The position numbers and the translations under genes are program-made. Positions 8,886 through 18,075 of a DNA stretch of 64,000 bases are shown here, one piece after another. The number at the start of each line of letters is the position of its first letter. Positions within the stretch are counted from its first letter, which is position 1. The notes under the pieces were generated by a model. It did no database searches and had not been told where the DNA came from. It worked only from the letters and a program-made list of their open reading frames with translations. The stretch comes from Pseudomonas caspiana (GTDB lineage: Bacteria > Pseudomonadota > Gammaproteobacteria > Pseudomonadales > Pseudomonadaceae): NCBI RefSeq assembly GCF_002158995.1, contig NZ_LOHF01000001.1, positions 438,437-502,436 of the forward strand, given 5' to 3'.

Positions 8886-9009
8886 TGGAATTTTATAGTT
8901 TCCCCGTAAATTGCTAATAACCAACTTCTGCAACGTCTGCCGATGGTGTGACTCCGCAGCCGACATTAAAAGACGTCGACTGTGCAGCAATCAAGGATAA
9001 CTACGGAGT

Positions 9010-9474
9010 ATGGCGACTGCATCCGTCAGGACAACAACACCTCGTAAAGCCCTGGCAGGCTTGATGGTGCCACTTGTACTTCTGGCCCTGCCCGTTTGCG
9101 TGCATGCCAGCGGGCAACTGCCACCCAGTACGATCGAAGACCGCACGTTGCCCAGCGCTTCTGCCTGCCGTGCTTTCCTCGAGACGACGTGGCGAGCCGA
9201 TCAGCAGAAAGCCGATCCGCAGCCTTTACCCGGTGACGACGGATCGAGGCAGACGTTGATCTACTCCGACGGCGTGATCGCCATTGATGACAAACACCTG
9301 ACTTACGAAGTCGAGGAAGGCTGGCAATTCCGGCGGCTTATACGCGATATCAATCAGATACGGACTTCCTACAGTTATGAAAGGCGAAGTTACAGGTGCG
9401 ATGACGCCCACCTGACAGGCACGAGCATCAAGGGCTATGCAATCGAAGGCTATGAAGCACTACCTGACAACTGA
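9010..9474 (+). CDS. Small exported protein of unknown function
   Basis: 154-residue predicted periplasmic protein with a signal peptide (about 1-34; hydrophobic LMVPLVLLALPVCVHA) and two cysteines in the mature part that could form a disulfide. The family is not recognised. It precedes the active metallopeptidase gene by 55 bp (using the TTG start at 9530), so the two probably form an operon under the operator at 8868-8885. By position it may be a substrate, inhibitor or cofactor of that peptidase, which is inference only. Confidence 0.6.
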   Translation: MATASVRTTTPRKALAGLMVPLVLLALPVCVHASGQLPPSTIEDRTLPSASACRAFLETTWRADQQKADPQPLPGDDGSRQTLIYSDGVIAIDDKHLTYEVEEGWQFRRLIRDINQIRTSYSYERRSYRCDDAHLTGTSIKGYAIEGYEALPDN

Positions 9475-9529
9475 AATAAATGATGACGAACTTACTTTAT
9501 CTAGCGTGCGCACTTCAGGGGCTATTCCA

Positions 9530-11314
9530 TTGACGATAGGGACTGTAGCAACCCGCTCCTCGACGAGCTGGAAAAATCGCATGGTGCACGTGGCGTTCAT
9601 CACAGCTGTCGCAACCCTTGCCTGGCAGCCTGGAGGCGTGTTCGCGGGTGCTGCAGCCCCCGCAAACCCTTATGCCACCCAGAATGCCGACAACACAGAA
9701 GGCTCGCTCAACCTCGATGAACGAAAGCTGATTCAGGAAGGCTTGATCTGGGGCGGTTTTTACAACGGTTGGATCGATGGCCAGTTTGGCAAAGGCACAC
9801 GGGACGCCATTGCCACTGTTCAGCAGCAATACAAGCAACCTGGCACCGGGATGCTCAATGCCGATCTCGCGGTGCATCTGGGTGGTATGGCGCTGAATAA
9901 CCGTAAGAAGTACGGCTGGACGACGATCACCGAACCCAAATCCGGCGTGACGCTGGCCTACCCTTCACAGTTGCTCACAAGGACCACCAGCCCGGAACCG
10001 AACTTCGTCAATATTGATTCTGAAGATCGGAGTGTTTCGATCCAGCTATTACGTATCGATAACGTCAAACCCGACGCCATCGACACGCTGTACAACGACC
10101 TGACCGGCAACGGTAAATCCACCGTCGCTTACTCGTTCAGAAAAGGCAGTTTGTTCATCATCTCGGGTGATCGCGGCACCGGAAAATATTACAGCCGCTA
10201 TGAACAGCGTGGTGGCGAAGTCCGAGGTTATGATCTGGTCTGGAGCGGCAGTCGGGACGCAGAAATGCAGCCGATCTCGGTATTGATTTCAAACACCTTT
10301 GAACCCTTCGATCCCCCTCGCCAGACAAGAGAACCTGACTACTCCTACCTTGTCGGGCTGGCCCAGGCTGCCAATAACCAAGCCGGCGGCAACCCGCCTG
10401 CAAATAACGCAAATACGCCACCACCCGCACAGCAACCTGCTCAGCAACAACCTGTGCAACAACAGCCCGCACAGCAGCAACCTGCCGCACAGAATGCGCA
10501 AAAAACCGATGTCTCGGACGGCAAGGGCACACGTTTTTCCTATACCTATCAGGCTCCGCGTGATGCTCGACTGGAAGATGCCTACCGTTTCACGCGCAAG
10601 GCTGACTTGCTGGTCGGTAACGTAGAAATTGACGCCATGGACGGCATGTTCATGATGCCTCGCCCTCTGCACTATGTGGCCATGGAGTGCGGGATGGTGA
10701 ATGCGTTCTACAGCCCGAAAGACTCGGCAGTCTTCCTCTGCTATGAGATGGTCAACTACCTGCTGCGTCAGGCCGATGAACTGAATACGAGCAACGATCC
10801 TGATTTCCCCACTGATTACGTCAAATCCAACCTGCGTTTTATTCTGTTGCATGAAACCGGCCATGCATTTATCGACTTGCTGAACCTGCCCTCTACCGGC
10901 CGTGAAGAAGACGCAGTCGATCAAATGGCGGCGACCATGATTCTGTTCCACGTCAACCGTGATGAGACACCTGAACAGCTGACTCGCGTACTGGCAATGA
11001 CGGCTACCTGGTTCAAAAACAATGCATCACTGCAAAACGGCAACACGCACAATGACGCGTTCTCGGATGAGCACTCCTTGAATGAACAGCGTTATTACAA
11101 TCTGCTTTGCATGGTTTACGGCCGTAATCCTCAGGAGTATGCGTCGATTGTCGATCGAGGGCTGCTACCGAAATCGAGAGCTGCACGCTGCCCTCAGGAA
11201 ACCAGCAAAATCGTCTCGTCTTGGGCGCGGTTACTGCTGCCCCACTTTGCCCCGCGCTATCAGAAGGACGCCAACGATTCAATCAACCGCCAGGATTCTC
11301 AGAGTCGGCAGTGA
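9530..11314 (+). CDS. Peptidoglycan-binding DUF4344-like zinc metallopeptidase
   Basis: 594-residue exported protein, close paralogue of the gene at 7047. The TTG start at 9530 is preferred: CAGGGG lies 9 nt upstream and the product then aligns from its first residues with the other copy; an ATG at 9437 would overlap the previous gene. Domains: leader (about 1-45), PG_binding_1-like (about 60-120), middle domain, a Gln/Pro-rich linker (about 320-350, repeated QQPAQQQP) absent from the paralogue, and a C-terminal DUF4344-like domain. The zinc motif is intact: HETGHAFID (around residue 445), followed about 20 residues later by EEDAVDQ, a candidate for the third ligand. A cell-wall-anchored periplasmic protease is the likely role. 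Confidence 0.8.
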   Translation: MTIGTVATRSSTSWKNRMVHVAFITAVATLAWQPGGVFAGAAAPANPYATQNADNTEGSLNLDERKLIQEGLIWGGFYNGWIDGQFGKGTRDAIATVQQQYKQPGTGMLNADLAVHLGGMALNNRKKYGWTTITEPKSGVTLAYPSQLLTRTTSPEPNFVNIDSEDRSVSIQLLRIDNVKPDAIDTLYNDLTGNGKSTVAYSFRKGSLFIISGDRGTGKYYSRYEQRGGEVRGYDLVWSGSRDAEMQPISVLISNTFEPFDPPRQTREPDYSYLVGLAQAANNQAGGNPPANNANTPPPAQQPAQQQPVQQQPAQQQPAAQNAQKTDVSDGKGTRFSYTYQAPRDARLEDAYRFTRKADLLVGNVEIDAMDGMFMMPRPLHYVAMECGMVNAFYSPKDSAVFLCYEMVNYLLRQADELNTSNDPDFPTDYVKSNLRFILLHETGHAFIDLLNLPSTGREEDAVDQMAATMILFHVNRDETPEQLTRVLAMTATWFKNNASLQNGNTHNDAFSDEHSLNEQRYYNLLCMVYGRNPQEYASIVDRGLLPKSRAARCPQETSKIVSSWARLLLPHFAPRYQKDANDSINRQDSQSRQ

Positions 11315-11386
11315 GTCTTTTCAACTACAGATCCTGAGATCTCTTACCAGTGGAGATTCTATGCTTGTCCGCAAGCTGATTGACGA

Positions 11387-11478
11387 CGTGGGACCGGCTT
11401 TAGCCGGGAAAGCGGTGTTCCTACTGATGAAAATTCAGCGTCTGTCCCGGCCTCTTCCCGGCTAAAGCCGGTGCCACG
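11387..11478. repeat. REP doublet (two inverted units)
   Basis: Two inverted copies of a REP-type unit: 11387-11410 (CGTGGGACCGGCTTTAGCC...) and 11455-11478 (...GGCTAAAGCCGGTGCCACG), 44 bp apart. It lies between convergent genes ending at 11314 and 11593, the usual place for such elements, which can act as terminators or mRNA stabilisers. Confidence 0.75.
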
Positions 11479-11499
11479 TCATCATTGACTCCTGTGGGA

Positions 11500-11567
11500 T
11501 TCATTCGCGAAGGGGCCGGTACATTCGACGCACCTGCGTCGTCAGGAATACCGCCTTCCCGAATGAA
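11500..11567. repeat. Second REP-type inverted repeat
   Basis: Inverted arms TTCATTCGCGAAGG (near 11500-11514) and CCTTCCCGAATGAA (near 11554-11567) flank about 40 bp. This is a different sequence class from the doublet just upstream, and it abuts the 3' end of the Rieske gene. Confidence 0.6.
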
Positions 11568-11592
11568 TTCGGTCCTGCCGGATTGGGGCGCT

Positions 11593-12594
11593 TTACAGCG
11601 AAATATCAACAGTGCGCTCTTCAAAATCCAGCGGCTGCCCGTGCTCAAGCAAATGCCTGATGCCGGGCCCGAGCAAGTCCTGCGGGCCGTCCAGCGGCAT
11701 GACCGGATATTGCTGGAAGCGTCGCCTGTTGGCGCTGACCTGCTCCAGAATCTGTCGGTCCTGGCGCAAGATGACCTTGAACGCCTGCCGCAATACCGCA
11801 CGCTTCAACACGGCGGGAATTTTGCCCCGCGCCGTCGCCACTCGCGCGAAAACCCGCAACTGCCCGTCCGCACAGGGCGTCATCCAGGCGCTGACCAGCA
11901 GATTAAGGCGATCGTTGCCATCGCGGTACTCGATTTCCGAGAGCCCTGGCAGGCGAAAACGTCCCATGCTTTTGCCACGCTGCCCCTCGAACAATCGCGA
12001 GATAAGCCCGGACTGTTTGCCCTCTTCACTGTAAATCGCCTCGATACCGTCATCGAGCGGGCGAACCCGGGCCGTGATGTGTTGGCGCTGCTTGTCATGA
12101 CGGATCCAGCCCGCATGGACAAAATGGGTATGAAATCCGTCCAGGAAGTTTTCCGCTGCATCCTGCAATGAACACTGCACTTGATCGGTCATCCAGAACG
12201 TATCGAGTTTCTGTCCGTGCTCGGCCGGGGCAACGGGCAAATCAACCGGACGCTGGTCACTCAGGCAGACCCACACCAGACCATGGGCTTCGCAGCAGGC
12301 CAGGCTGCTCAGCAATGCTTTGCTGGAGGGGACGTGATCAGTGCCGGGGACTCGGGTGCACCGACCATCCCCTGCGAACCGCCAACCGTGATAAGGGCAT
12401 TCAATGTGTCCATCGCGCACCTTGCCCTGACTCAACGGCGCAAAACGATGCGGACAACGATCGGGTAATGCGGCCGCAAGTCCATCGTCGGCGCGGAACA
12501 GCACCAGAGGCATGTCGTGAACCTGACACGCCATCGGGGCATTTTTCAGTTCGTGGCTCAGTGCGACCGGCCACCATTGAGCAAGGCGATTCAC
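11593..12594 (-). CDS. Rieske non-heme iron oxygenase
   Basis: 333-residue soluble oxygenase, last gene of the seven-gene operon. The GTG at 12594 overlaps the stop of the upstream GNAT-like gene (GTGA) and fixes the start. The N-terminal Rieske domain has CPHRFAPLSQG and, 17 residues on, CPYHGW, the full Cys-His/Cys-His set for a 2Fe-2S cluster. The catalytic domain has NFLDGFHTHFVH, matching the Asn/Asp-His-His pattern for mononuclear iron. Such enzymes hydroxylate, demethylate or desaturate small molecules with electrons from a separate reductase, not encoded here. In context it is probably a late tailoring step on the product of this operon. Confidence 0.85.
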   Translation of the reverse strand: MNRLAQWWPVALSHELKNAPMACQVHDMPLVLFRADDGLAAALPDRCPHRFAPLSQGKVRDGHIECPYHGWRFAGDGRCTRVPGTDHVPSSKALLSSLACCEAHGLVWVCLSDQRPVDLPVAPAEHGQKLDTFWMTDQVQCSLQDAAENFLDGFHTHFVHAGWIRHDKQRQHITARVRPLDDGIEAIYSEEGKQSGLISRLFEGQRGKSMGRFRLPGLSEIEYRDGNDRLNLLVSAWMTPCADGQLRVFARVATARGKIPAVLKRAVLRQAFKVILRQDRQILEQVSANRRRFQQYPVMPLDGPQDLLGPGIRHLLEHGQPLDFEERTVDISL

Positions 12595-13730
12595 AGTTTG
12601 AGTGTTCTCATGAGGGGCACACCGATTCCATGCAGCAGAACACTGAGCAATCGCCATATCCAGCGACGCCCCCAAGACAAATGGGCGACCTTGATCAGGC
12701 TGTATTCGATCTGCGGCTGCCCCCCGCGCAAGCGCTTGAAGCCTGCGGCGCCGGAGCTGAAATTCAGTACCGTACGGCGCTCGGCGGCTTCGAGCAGGCA
12801 CAGACAGGTCAGTTGCCGGTACAAACCGGCCTTCTGTGGCAACGCGGTGTCGTATCCCACAATCGGAGTGCTGAGGGTCGAGTCATTGGCGAACCAGCCC
12901 AGCGCGCCATCGATACGGCCATCCGGGGTGCGCAGAACACGCATCTCCAGCCAGCCTTCTCGTTGACCACGCTGCATCCAGCGGGCGCTGTAATGCGGAT
13001 TGAGTCGGCAATACTTGTCCAGATACAGCAGGTTATAAAGCTGTTCCACCCGTAGAAAATCACTGTCGTTCAGGGCAGCACCCGGCACTACTTCATAGGG
13101 GCTGCGCCGCAACAATGTGCGGTCGAGCCGGGTGTTGTGATGCCGGAGAAACGGTGCATCCACCCCGCTCCGGCCGTCGAATACATACACCTGTCGACTG
13201 GGAATGCTCAGAAAGCCCAGCGCTCGCAAACGTTGTTTCAGCTCGCGGTTGCTGAACTCATTGATCGAGCGAAAACACAGCGCATGATCAGGAAATGTCC
13301 GCTGCAAAAAAGCACTGATCTGCGGCAGCTCACTCAGATCCCAGTCAGCGGGATACAGGTTGGTGGACAGCAGCCAGTTGTTGACCTGGACCAGCTTGTC
13401 GACTTTGGCCGAACTCAACAAAGCGTCGACGCCTCGGGTCAGCGCACTCAGCGGTCGGGTCAGCCACGGGCGGCCGAGGCGCTTGAGCTCTTCGCGGGCA
13501 TACCCGCTGTAGGCGGTACGGGGCGACACCACATAGCAGTTGTCTTCAGGGTCATGTCCGTCGTTGATGCTCACCGCAAGCTGCTGCGTGCCGGTATCCA
13601 GCAGCGCCATCCGCGTGCTGACATTGGCGATCAATCCTGCCTCGGCCCAACCACGGACGTATTGTCGGGCGGGACTGTCGTGGGGTGTCACCGGCTCCTG
13701 AAGGAGCTGCTGCTGGAACAGTAATTTCAT
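12591..13730 (-). CDS. GNAT/FemAB-like acyltransferase
   Basis: 379-residue cytosolic protein. The start is the ATG at 13730, which overlaps the ATP-grasp stop codon (ATGA); an upstream in-frame start would run inside that gene. The C-terminal half resembles GNAT-fold proteins of the FemAB/BioF2 type (GWLEMRVLRTPDGRIDGALGW, then LYRQLTCLCLLEA). The N-terminal 150 residues look like a second, degenerate copy of the same fold. No specific acyl donor can be read out. Next to an ATP-grasp ligase and an adenylating enzyme it may transfer an acyl or aminoacyl group. Confidence 0.6.
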   Translation of the reverse strand: MKLLFQQQLLQEPVTPHDSPARQYVRGWAEAGLIANVSTRMALLDTGTQQLAVSINDGHDPEDNCYVVSPRTAYSGYAREELKRLGRPWLTRPLSALTRGVDALLSSAKVDKLVQVNNWLLSTNLYPADWDLSELPQISAFLQRTFPDHALCFRSINEFSNRELKQRLRALGFLSIPSRQVYVFDGRSGVDAPFLRHHNTRLDRTLLRRSPYEVVPGAALNDSDFLRVEQLYNLLYLDKYCRLNPHYSARWMQRGQREGWLEMRVLRTPDGRIDGALGWFANDSTLSTPIVGYDTALPQKAGLYRQLTCLCLLEAAERRTVLNFSSGAAGFKRLRGGQPQIEYSLIKVAHLSWGRRWIWRLLSVLLHGIGVPLMRTLKL

Positions 13731-14881
13731 TGCGGCGGGTCCGCTAATGCCTGGCCGTTCCACTCGATGTCTGCGGTGGATGCGGCCAGCACCCCGCAGC
13801 GGCGAGAGGCAGCGCGACAGAGGATTTCCCCCAGGCTCAGCCATTGAGCCGCCAGCGGCAGCACATCACCTTGCTGAACGATCACGTCGCGGGCCATACG
13901 GTAATCACGCCAGAACGTCCTGCTCAACGCCCGTGAAGGCGCAGCCAGTAAAAGCATCGCCAGCGCGATCATTCGTGGTTCCTGGGTGGGTTCAAGCACG
14001 CTGCCGGATGCTTCGCCAAGGCTGCTCACCAGCGCCTGACGCTGGTTGTCGAACAGGTGCACGCCGCTGGTGGCCCGAGGGTTGCACTCCAGTACATGGA
14101 AACGGCCAGCGTGATCTTCGATAAAGTCAAAGCCGACTTGCCCTGTATAGCCAGTTTCATGGCCGAACTGTTCCAGGAATAACCGCACAGATTCCGGCCT
14201 CGCAGGAGTGAAATAGATTCCCGAACCCCGGCCTACCCGATAGCGCGGCTGGTAGACGCTATGAGCGCGCAACTGGCCCTCCACCAGGACGCTGAAGCTG
14301 CAAAACTCCCGCCCTTGAATAAACCGCTGCGCAACCCAGGGCGCCTCGATACTGGGCTGAACCTTGCTAACCAGACTCGCGTCGGGCCGGATCAGGGTCT
14401 GTGAAGCGAAACGCGAGTAAGCCGGTTTGAACACCCACTGCGCAGTCTCTGCACTTAGCGCCAACACGGACTGCTGATCCGTCAGCAGGCGGGTTTCCGG
14501 CGTCGATAATGTCCAGTCCTGAGTCATGGCCGCGAATTGCCCCTTGTGATGCAGTCGGTGCAACAGCGCAAAATCACTGGTCAGCACCCGACACAACGGC
14601 CTGAGGCGCTCCAGACCATGAGCCAGGTAGAACACTTCTTCGCAGGTTGGCAACAATAGGTCAATGCGTTGTGCCTTGATCACGCTGGCCAGCGCTTCGA
14701 TCCAGCCAGCCGGATCGAGTCGGGGCTCAGGTAAACGAACGAAGTGCTGCACTGAACGACTGAAACGGCTCAGCGGCTGCCCCAGCGAGTCGCCCACGCT
14801 CACGGTCCAGCCGGCCTCGCTGAAGGCCCTCGCCCACTCCAGACACGCCGGTGCACGAGCCCCCAGAATCAGTACGCGCAT
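13727..14881 (-). CDS. ATP-grasp ligase
   Basis: 384-residue ATP-grasp enzyme, a fold that activates a carboxylate as acyl phosphate and joins it to an amine or thiol. The N-terminal pre-ATP-grasp domain begins MRVLILGARAPACLEWARAF. The ATP site shows WVFKPAYSRFASQT (nucleotide-binding lysine) and AQRFIQGREFCSFSV. The metal site is GFDFIED ... FHVLECNPRATSG, with the conserved Glu and Asn. It overlaps the upstream adenylating-enzyme gene by 13 bp and the downstream gene by ATGA. It resembles the carbamoyl-phosphate-synthase-like subgroup. An amide-bond-forming role in a small-molecule pathway is inferred from context. Confidence 0.8.
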   Translation of the reverse strand: MRVLILGARAPACLEWARAFSEAGWTVSVGDSLGQPLSRFSRSVQHFVRLPEPRLDPAGWIEALASVIKAQRIDLLLPTCEEVFYLAHGLERLRPLCRVLTSDFALLHRLHHKGQFAAMTQDWTLSTPETRLLTDQQSVLALSAETAQWVFKPAYSRFASQTLIRPDASLVSKVQPSIEAPWVAQRFIQGREFCSFSVLVEGQLRAHSVYQPRYRVGRGSGIYFTPARPESVRLFLEQFGHETGYTGQVGFDFIEDHAGRFHVLECNPRATSGVHLFDNQRQALVSSLGEASGSVLEPTQEPRMIALAMLLLAAPSRALSRTFWRDYRMARDVIVQQGDVLPLAAQWLSLGEILCRAASRRCGVLAASTADIEWNGQALADPPQ

Positions 14882-16227
14882 GGTAGCCCCTCAGGCAATT
14901 GCAGGAGCTTCAGGCGTCGACGTTTGAAGTGCGGGGCCGGAGCTTGCCAGTGACCGAAGCTGAATGCTGGCGGACGTACGCCCTGTCCGGCACATAGGTG
15001 TTGAAGGCTTTCGCGAATTGCCTGGCACAGAGCGTCATGATCGCAGCGGGCCTGAACGTTGATCTGCCAGTTCAGGTTCGTCTGATGGATTTCATACTCC
15101 TGCAGCGTAGCGCCGTGCATCAGCAAGGTTCGGCGCACGACATCCGGATACAGCGCGCACAACTGGCGCCCCGCCACATCAGGCAGCCAGAGGATATCGT
15201 CGGCACGCCCTTCGATAGCGGCGATTGCCCGCTCGACCCGCCCGCAAGCGCAAGGCGCCTCGCTAACCCGCAACACGTCGTTGAGGCGATACCGCACGAT
15301 TATCTGCGTGCGACGGGAGAAGTCGGTAATGATGGGCTGGAAACGGGTGTGCCCGGCGTCGAGCCACTCCGGTTCAATGTGCAGATGGCTTTCATTGAGA
15401 TGCAAAGTCCCTTGCTCGCAGGTGTAGCCAAGAAAGCCTTCGCTGGCCTGATAAATCTGCTGCGGCATTACCCCGAAAGCTTTGAGAACGGCATCTGCAT
15501 CCGTGCTTTCAAGCACTTCGGCCACCGACAGAATATGCGTCGGACGGATCGACAAACGCTCGCTTAATGAGGCTTCAGCCAGCCCCCGCAACACCGTTGC
15601 CGGGGCTACAAGCACATCGGGGTTCTGCGCCTGCAGACGTTCAAGTGACGCTTCGAGCCCGAGTGTCAGGTCGTGAAACGCGAAGTCGATACGGCGACTG
15701 CTCAACGTGGTGTACAAACGGCTATTGGCCCGCAGGAAGAAAGCGATCCGCAAGGGCGCTTGCCAGAAGCACAGCAAACGCGGAAGGAAGCGGCCCGGCA
15801 AGGTCCGCGCCAACAGAATCCCGGCCCAACGCTGACGCTCCAGGGTGCTGACCAGAAACACACCTTGATTACCGGATGTGCCGCTTGAAAGCCCCACGGT
15901 TATATCGCCCAGCGTAGGGCTGAAATCGCGGGATTCTTCTGCTTGCCGCGCGACGGGCAAGACCTGATCCAGACCAAGACCGCGAGTGTTGAACGCCGCA
16001 AAGTCGCTCATCATTGTCGCTTTGTCCATCAGCGGAAAGTCCGCCAGACGAGTGAAGTGATGGTCTTTGAAGCGCTCGGCTGTCGGCACCACGTTTTTCA
16101 GAAAAAACTTCAGCTGTTGAGCCTGCCACGCTTCCAGTTGCTCTCTGCGAGTGAAGCGCAAGCGATAGCGACTGTTGAGAAAACTCAGCGCGCTGCGCAG
16201 CTTGCCGATCAAGCGTTCATTGCTCAT
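14869..16227 (-). CDS. PaaK / F390-synthetase-like adenylate-forming enzyme
   Basis: 452-residue member of the ANL adenylating superfamily. Motifs in order: SSGTSGNQG (phosphate loop), YQASEGFLG (A5-like), IVRYRLNDVLRV (A7-like), a CACGR cysteine motif typical of PaaK/coenzyme F390 synthetase relatives, and GRADDILWL (A8-like). The C-terminal Lys-rich KRRRLKLLQL could contain the catalytic lysine. It would activate a carboxylic acid as acyl-AMP. The start overlaps the upstream metallo-hydrolase gene by 11 bp. The operon has no obvious carrier protein, so transfer to CoA or directly to an amine is more likely. Confidence 0.8.
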   Translation of the reverse strand: MSNERLIGKLRSALSFLNSRYRLRFTRREQLEAWQAQQLKFFLKNVVPTAERFKDHHFTRLADFPLMDKATMMSDFAAFNTRGLGLDQVLPVARQAEESRDFSPTLGDITVGLSSGTSGNQGVFLVSTLERQRWAGILLARTLPGRFLPRLLCFWQAPLRIAFFLRANSRLYTTLSSRRIDFAFHDLTLGLEASLERLQAQNPDVLVAPATVLRGLAEASLSERLSIRPTHILSVAEVLESTDADAVLKAFGVMPQQIYQASEGFLGYTCEQGTLHLNESHLHIEPEWLDAGHTRFQPIITDFSRRTQIIVRYRLNDVLRVSEAPCACGRVERAIAAIEGRADDILWLPDVAGRQLCALYPDVVRRTLLMHGATLQEYEIHQTNLNWQINVQARCDHDALCQAIRESLQHLCAGQGVRPPAFSFGHWQAPAPHFKRRRLKLLQLPEGLPCAY

Positions 16228-17071
16228 TGCTGAACGCCTCCCAGGCGTGCGTGCAGTGCGAAGGTAACACCGCCACGGCAGGTTCTCGACGGATCAGCGT
16301 GCCGAGGCTGGCATAGGTCTTTTTGTACTGTCTGGCATCGTGACCGGCAAACCACAATGCAGGCGCCGCAGGCAGTCGCTCTGCGCGGCAAGCGGGCACC
16401 GACCAGCAGGCATCGGCCACCAGAAATACCGGACGCCCTTGAGCATCAGGAATGAACAACCCCAGTTGGCCACGGCTGTGTCCCGGCAGCGGCACGCCGA
16501 TCAGACTGCCGTCGCCAAACAGGTCCAGGCCTTGGGTGAACGGGGCCATCCATTCAGGCAAGGTCGCCGGCCTGCAATGATCAGCCAGGATCAGTCGGCT
16601 GGCGAAATCGTCCGGCAGCAAGCCCGGCAAATGGCCGCCAAGGGTCGCCCGCCAGCGCGAGTCCCGCAGGCTTTCAATGTGCTGACGGTCAGCATCAAGC
16701 GCAATGAATGAAGCCTGATTGAAATCCCGCAACCCGGCGATATGATCGCCGTGAAAATGCGAAATGATCACTGTGCGGATATCCTCAGGCTGAATGCCGA
16801 AGTCATTCAGTTGAGCGATCAACTGCTCCTGTATCGGCAATTGCACCGGCACTGCGGTGCGGTACAAACGCTCTGGCAAGGTTTGGGTGGCATTGAAAAA
16901 GTGTTCGGCGTAACCCGTGTCGTACAGGATCCAGCCGGCGTCGGGATGGCGAATCAGGCCGCACAGTGACGGAAACCGCGTCGGCGCCCAGCGGGCGCTG
17001 CGATCAGCCATGCACGCCAGGTGTCGGCACCAACCGGCGCGCAATACGTTGAGGCTGACTGTGCGGCTCAC
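16217..17071 (-). CDS. Metallo-beta-lactamase-fold hydrolase
   Basis: 284-residue MBL-fold enzyme. The GTG at 17071 overlaps the upstream stop codon (GTGA) and is the best start. Metal ligands: SHFHGDHIAG (HxHxDH), PGHSRGQLG (third His), VADA (bridging Asp) and PSHCTHAW near the end (last His). The overall pattern is like the AiiA lactonase/glyoxalase II branch, so a lactone or thioester is a plausible substrate. In the operon it may release or edit a thioester intermediate made by the ketosynthase. No signal peptide. Confidence 0.8.
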   Translation of the reverse strand: MSRTVSLNVLRAGWCRHLACMADRSARWAPTRFPSLCGLIRHPDAGWILYDTGYAEHFFNATQTLPERLYRTAVPVQLPIQEQLIAQLNDFGIQPEDIRTVIISHFHGDHIAGLRDFNQASFIALDADRQHIESLRDSRWRATLGGHLPGLLPDDFASRLILADHCRPATLPEWMAPFTQGLDLFGDGSLIGVPLPGHSRGQLGLFIPDAQGRPVFLVADACWSVPACRAERLPAAPALWFAGHDARQYKKTYASLGTLIRREPAVAVLPSHCTHAWEAFSNEQ

Positions 17072-18075
17072 GGTTTTATGCCCTGTTGCGCAAGCCACCA
17101 CTGGGCGTGCTGGCGGATGCCCTGCTCCTGAGTGATCACTGTGCGGTAACCCAGCTCGTTACGTATCGCGTCCAGGTTCAGGGTCTGGCTGAATGCAAGC
17201 ACTCCGGCGCCATATCGAGTCAGTAAAGGTTCGCCGCTGTGACGCAGTCGAGCGCTGGTTTCAAACGCTAGCGCCACGGCGTCCACCAACCGCCATGGCA
17301 GGCGTCGGGTGCGCAGAGTGAGGTGAAATTGCTCGGCGATTTGATGCAACAAATCCTCAAAAGCCAGGGGCGTACCGTTGCTCACGTTGTAAGTGCAGAC
17401 GGGGCGCGGCAACGGTTGATTAAGGCTCAGCTCCACGGCGTGGACCAGGTTGTCGATGCAGGTCAGGTCCAGTCGGGCCCTGCCACCGCGCATCAGGGGT
17501 ATGTGCCCGCGCTGCATGACACGCAACAGCCGTGGCAACAACGTACCGTCCCATGGGCCGAATACCGCACGCGGACGCAAAATCACCGCCTCGGCAAGAC
17601 CCGCCTCCTGAACCTTCATTTCGGCCAGCGCTTTGGTGCGTGCGTACTCGTTGACGGGCATTGGCAAAGGTTCGCTTTCATGGATATCGAGTCGATCACG
17701 AAAGGCAAAGTACAGGCTGGGTGTCGAAAGGTGCACAAGGCGCTTGACCTGATTGATGCGACAGGCGTTCAGCACTTCTTCGGTGGCCGTCAGATTGGCC
17801 TGGGCAAACGCGTCTGTCGTTCCCCAGGGCGAGGACAACGCTGCGCAATGGACAACCGCCGTGCAGCCCCGCGCGGCCTCGATCAGTTTGTTCGCCCCGG
17901 CTGAAGAACCATGCTCAAGGGCAAGCCACTCGATGGCACCCGGGCTGTGCCGAATGACATCGGCCGCCGCTGTCGCATTGCGTCCGCTGAACAGCACTTC
18001 ACAGCCTTGGGAGGCAAGTCGCCAGACGATATGGCGACCAATGAAACCAGTGCCGCCGGTCACCAGAATTTTCAT
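17068..18075 (-). CDS. NAD(P)-dependent extended SDR (epimerase/3-beta-HSD-like)
   Basis: 335-residue extended short-chain dehydrogenase. The Rossmann motif GGTGFIG lies at residues 7-13; the catalytic region has STPSLYFAF and NEYARTKALAE (YxxxK with A and R between). The start at 18075 overlaps the stop of the ketosynthase gene (TGATG). It resembles 3-beta-hydroxysteroid dehydrogenase and OleD-type 2-alkyl-3-ketoacid reductases, which act after a FabH-like condensing enzyme. That makes reduction of the 3-oxo product of the upstream enzyme the most attractive reading, though unproven. Confidence 0.8.
   Translation of the reverse strand: MKILVTGGTGFIGRHIVWRLASQGCEVLFSGRNATAAADVIRHSPGAIEWLALEHGSSAGANKLIEAARGCTAVVHCAALSSPWGTTDAFAQANLTATEEVLNACRINQVKRLVHLSTPSLYFAFRDRLDIHESEPLPMPVNEYARTKALAEMKVQEAGLAEAVILRPRAVFGPWDGTLLPRLLRVMQRGHIPLMRGGRARLDLTCIDNLVHAVELSLNQPLPRPVCTYNVSNGTPLAFEDLLHQIAEQFHLTLRTRRLPWRLVDAVALAFETSARLRHSGEPLLTRYGAGVLAFSQTLNLDAIRNELGYRTVITQEQGIRQHAQWWLAQQGIKP

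Noticed and set aside
12168-13055. A 295-codon plus-strand ORF opposite the Rieske and GNAT-like genes
   Set aside because: It is antisense to two genes with clear motifs, and its composition (Arg/Pro/Gln-rich, no hydrophobic core) is not protein-like.
16217-17071. Calling the MBL-fold enzyme a quorum-quenching lactonase
   Set aside because: The metal ligands fit the broad fold, but its place in a biosynthetic operon makes a pathway thioester or lactone more likely; no feature is specific to AHL lactonases.
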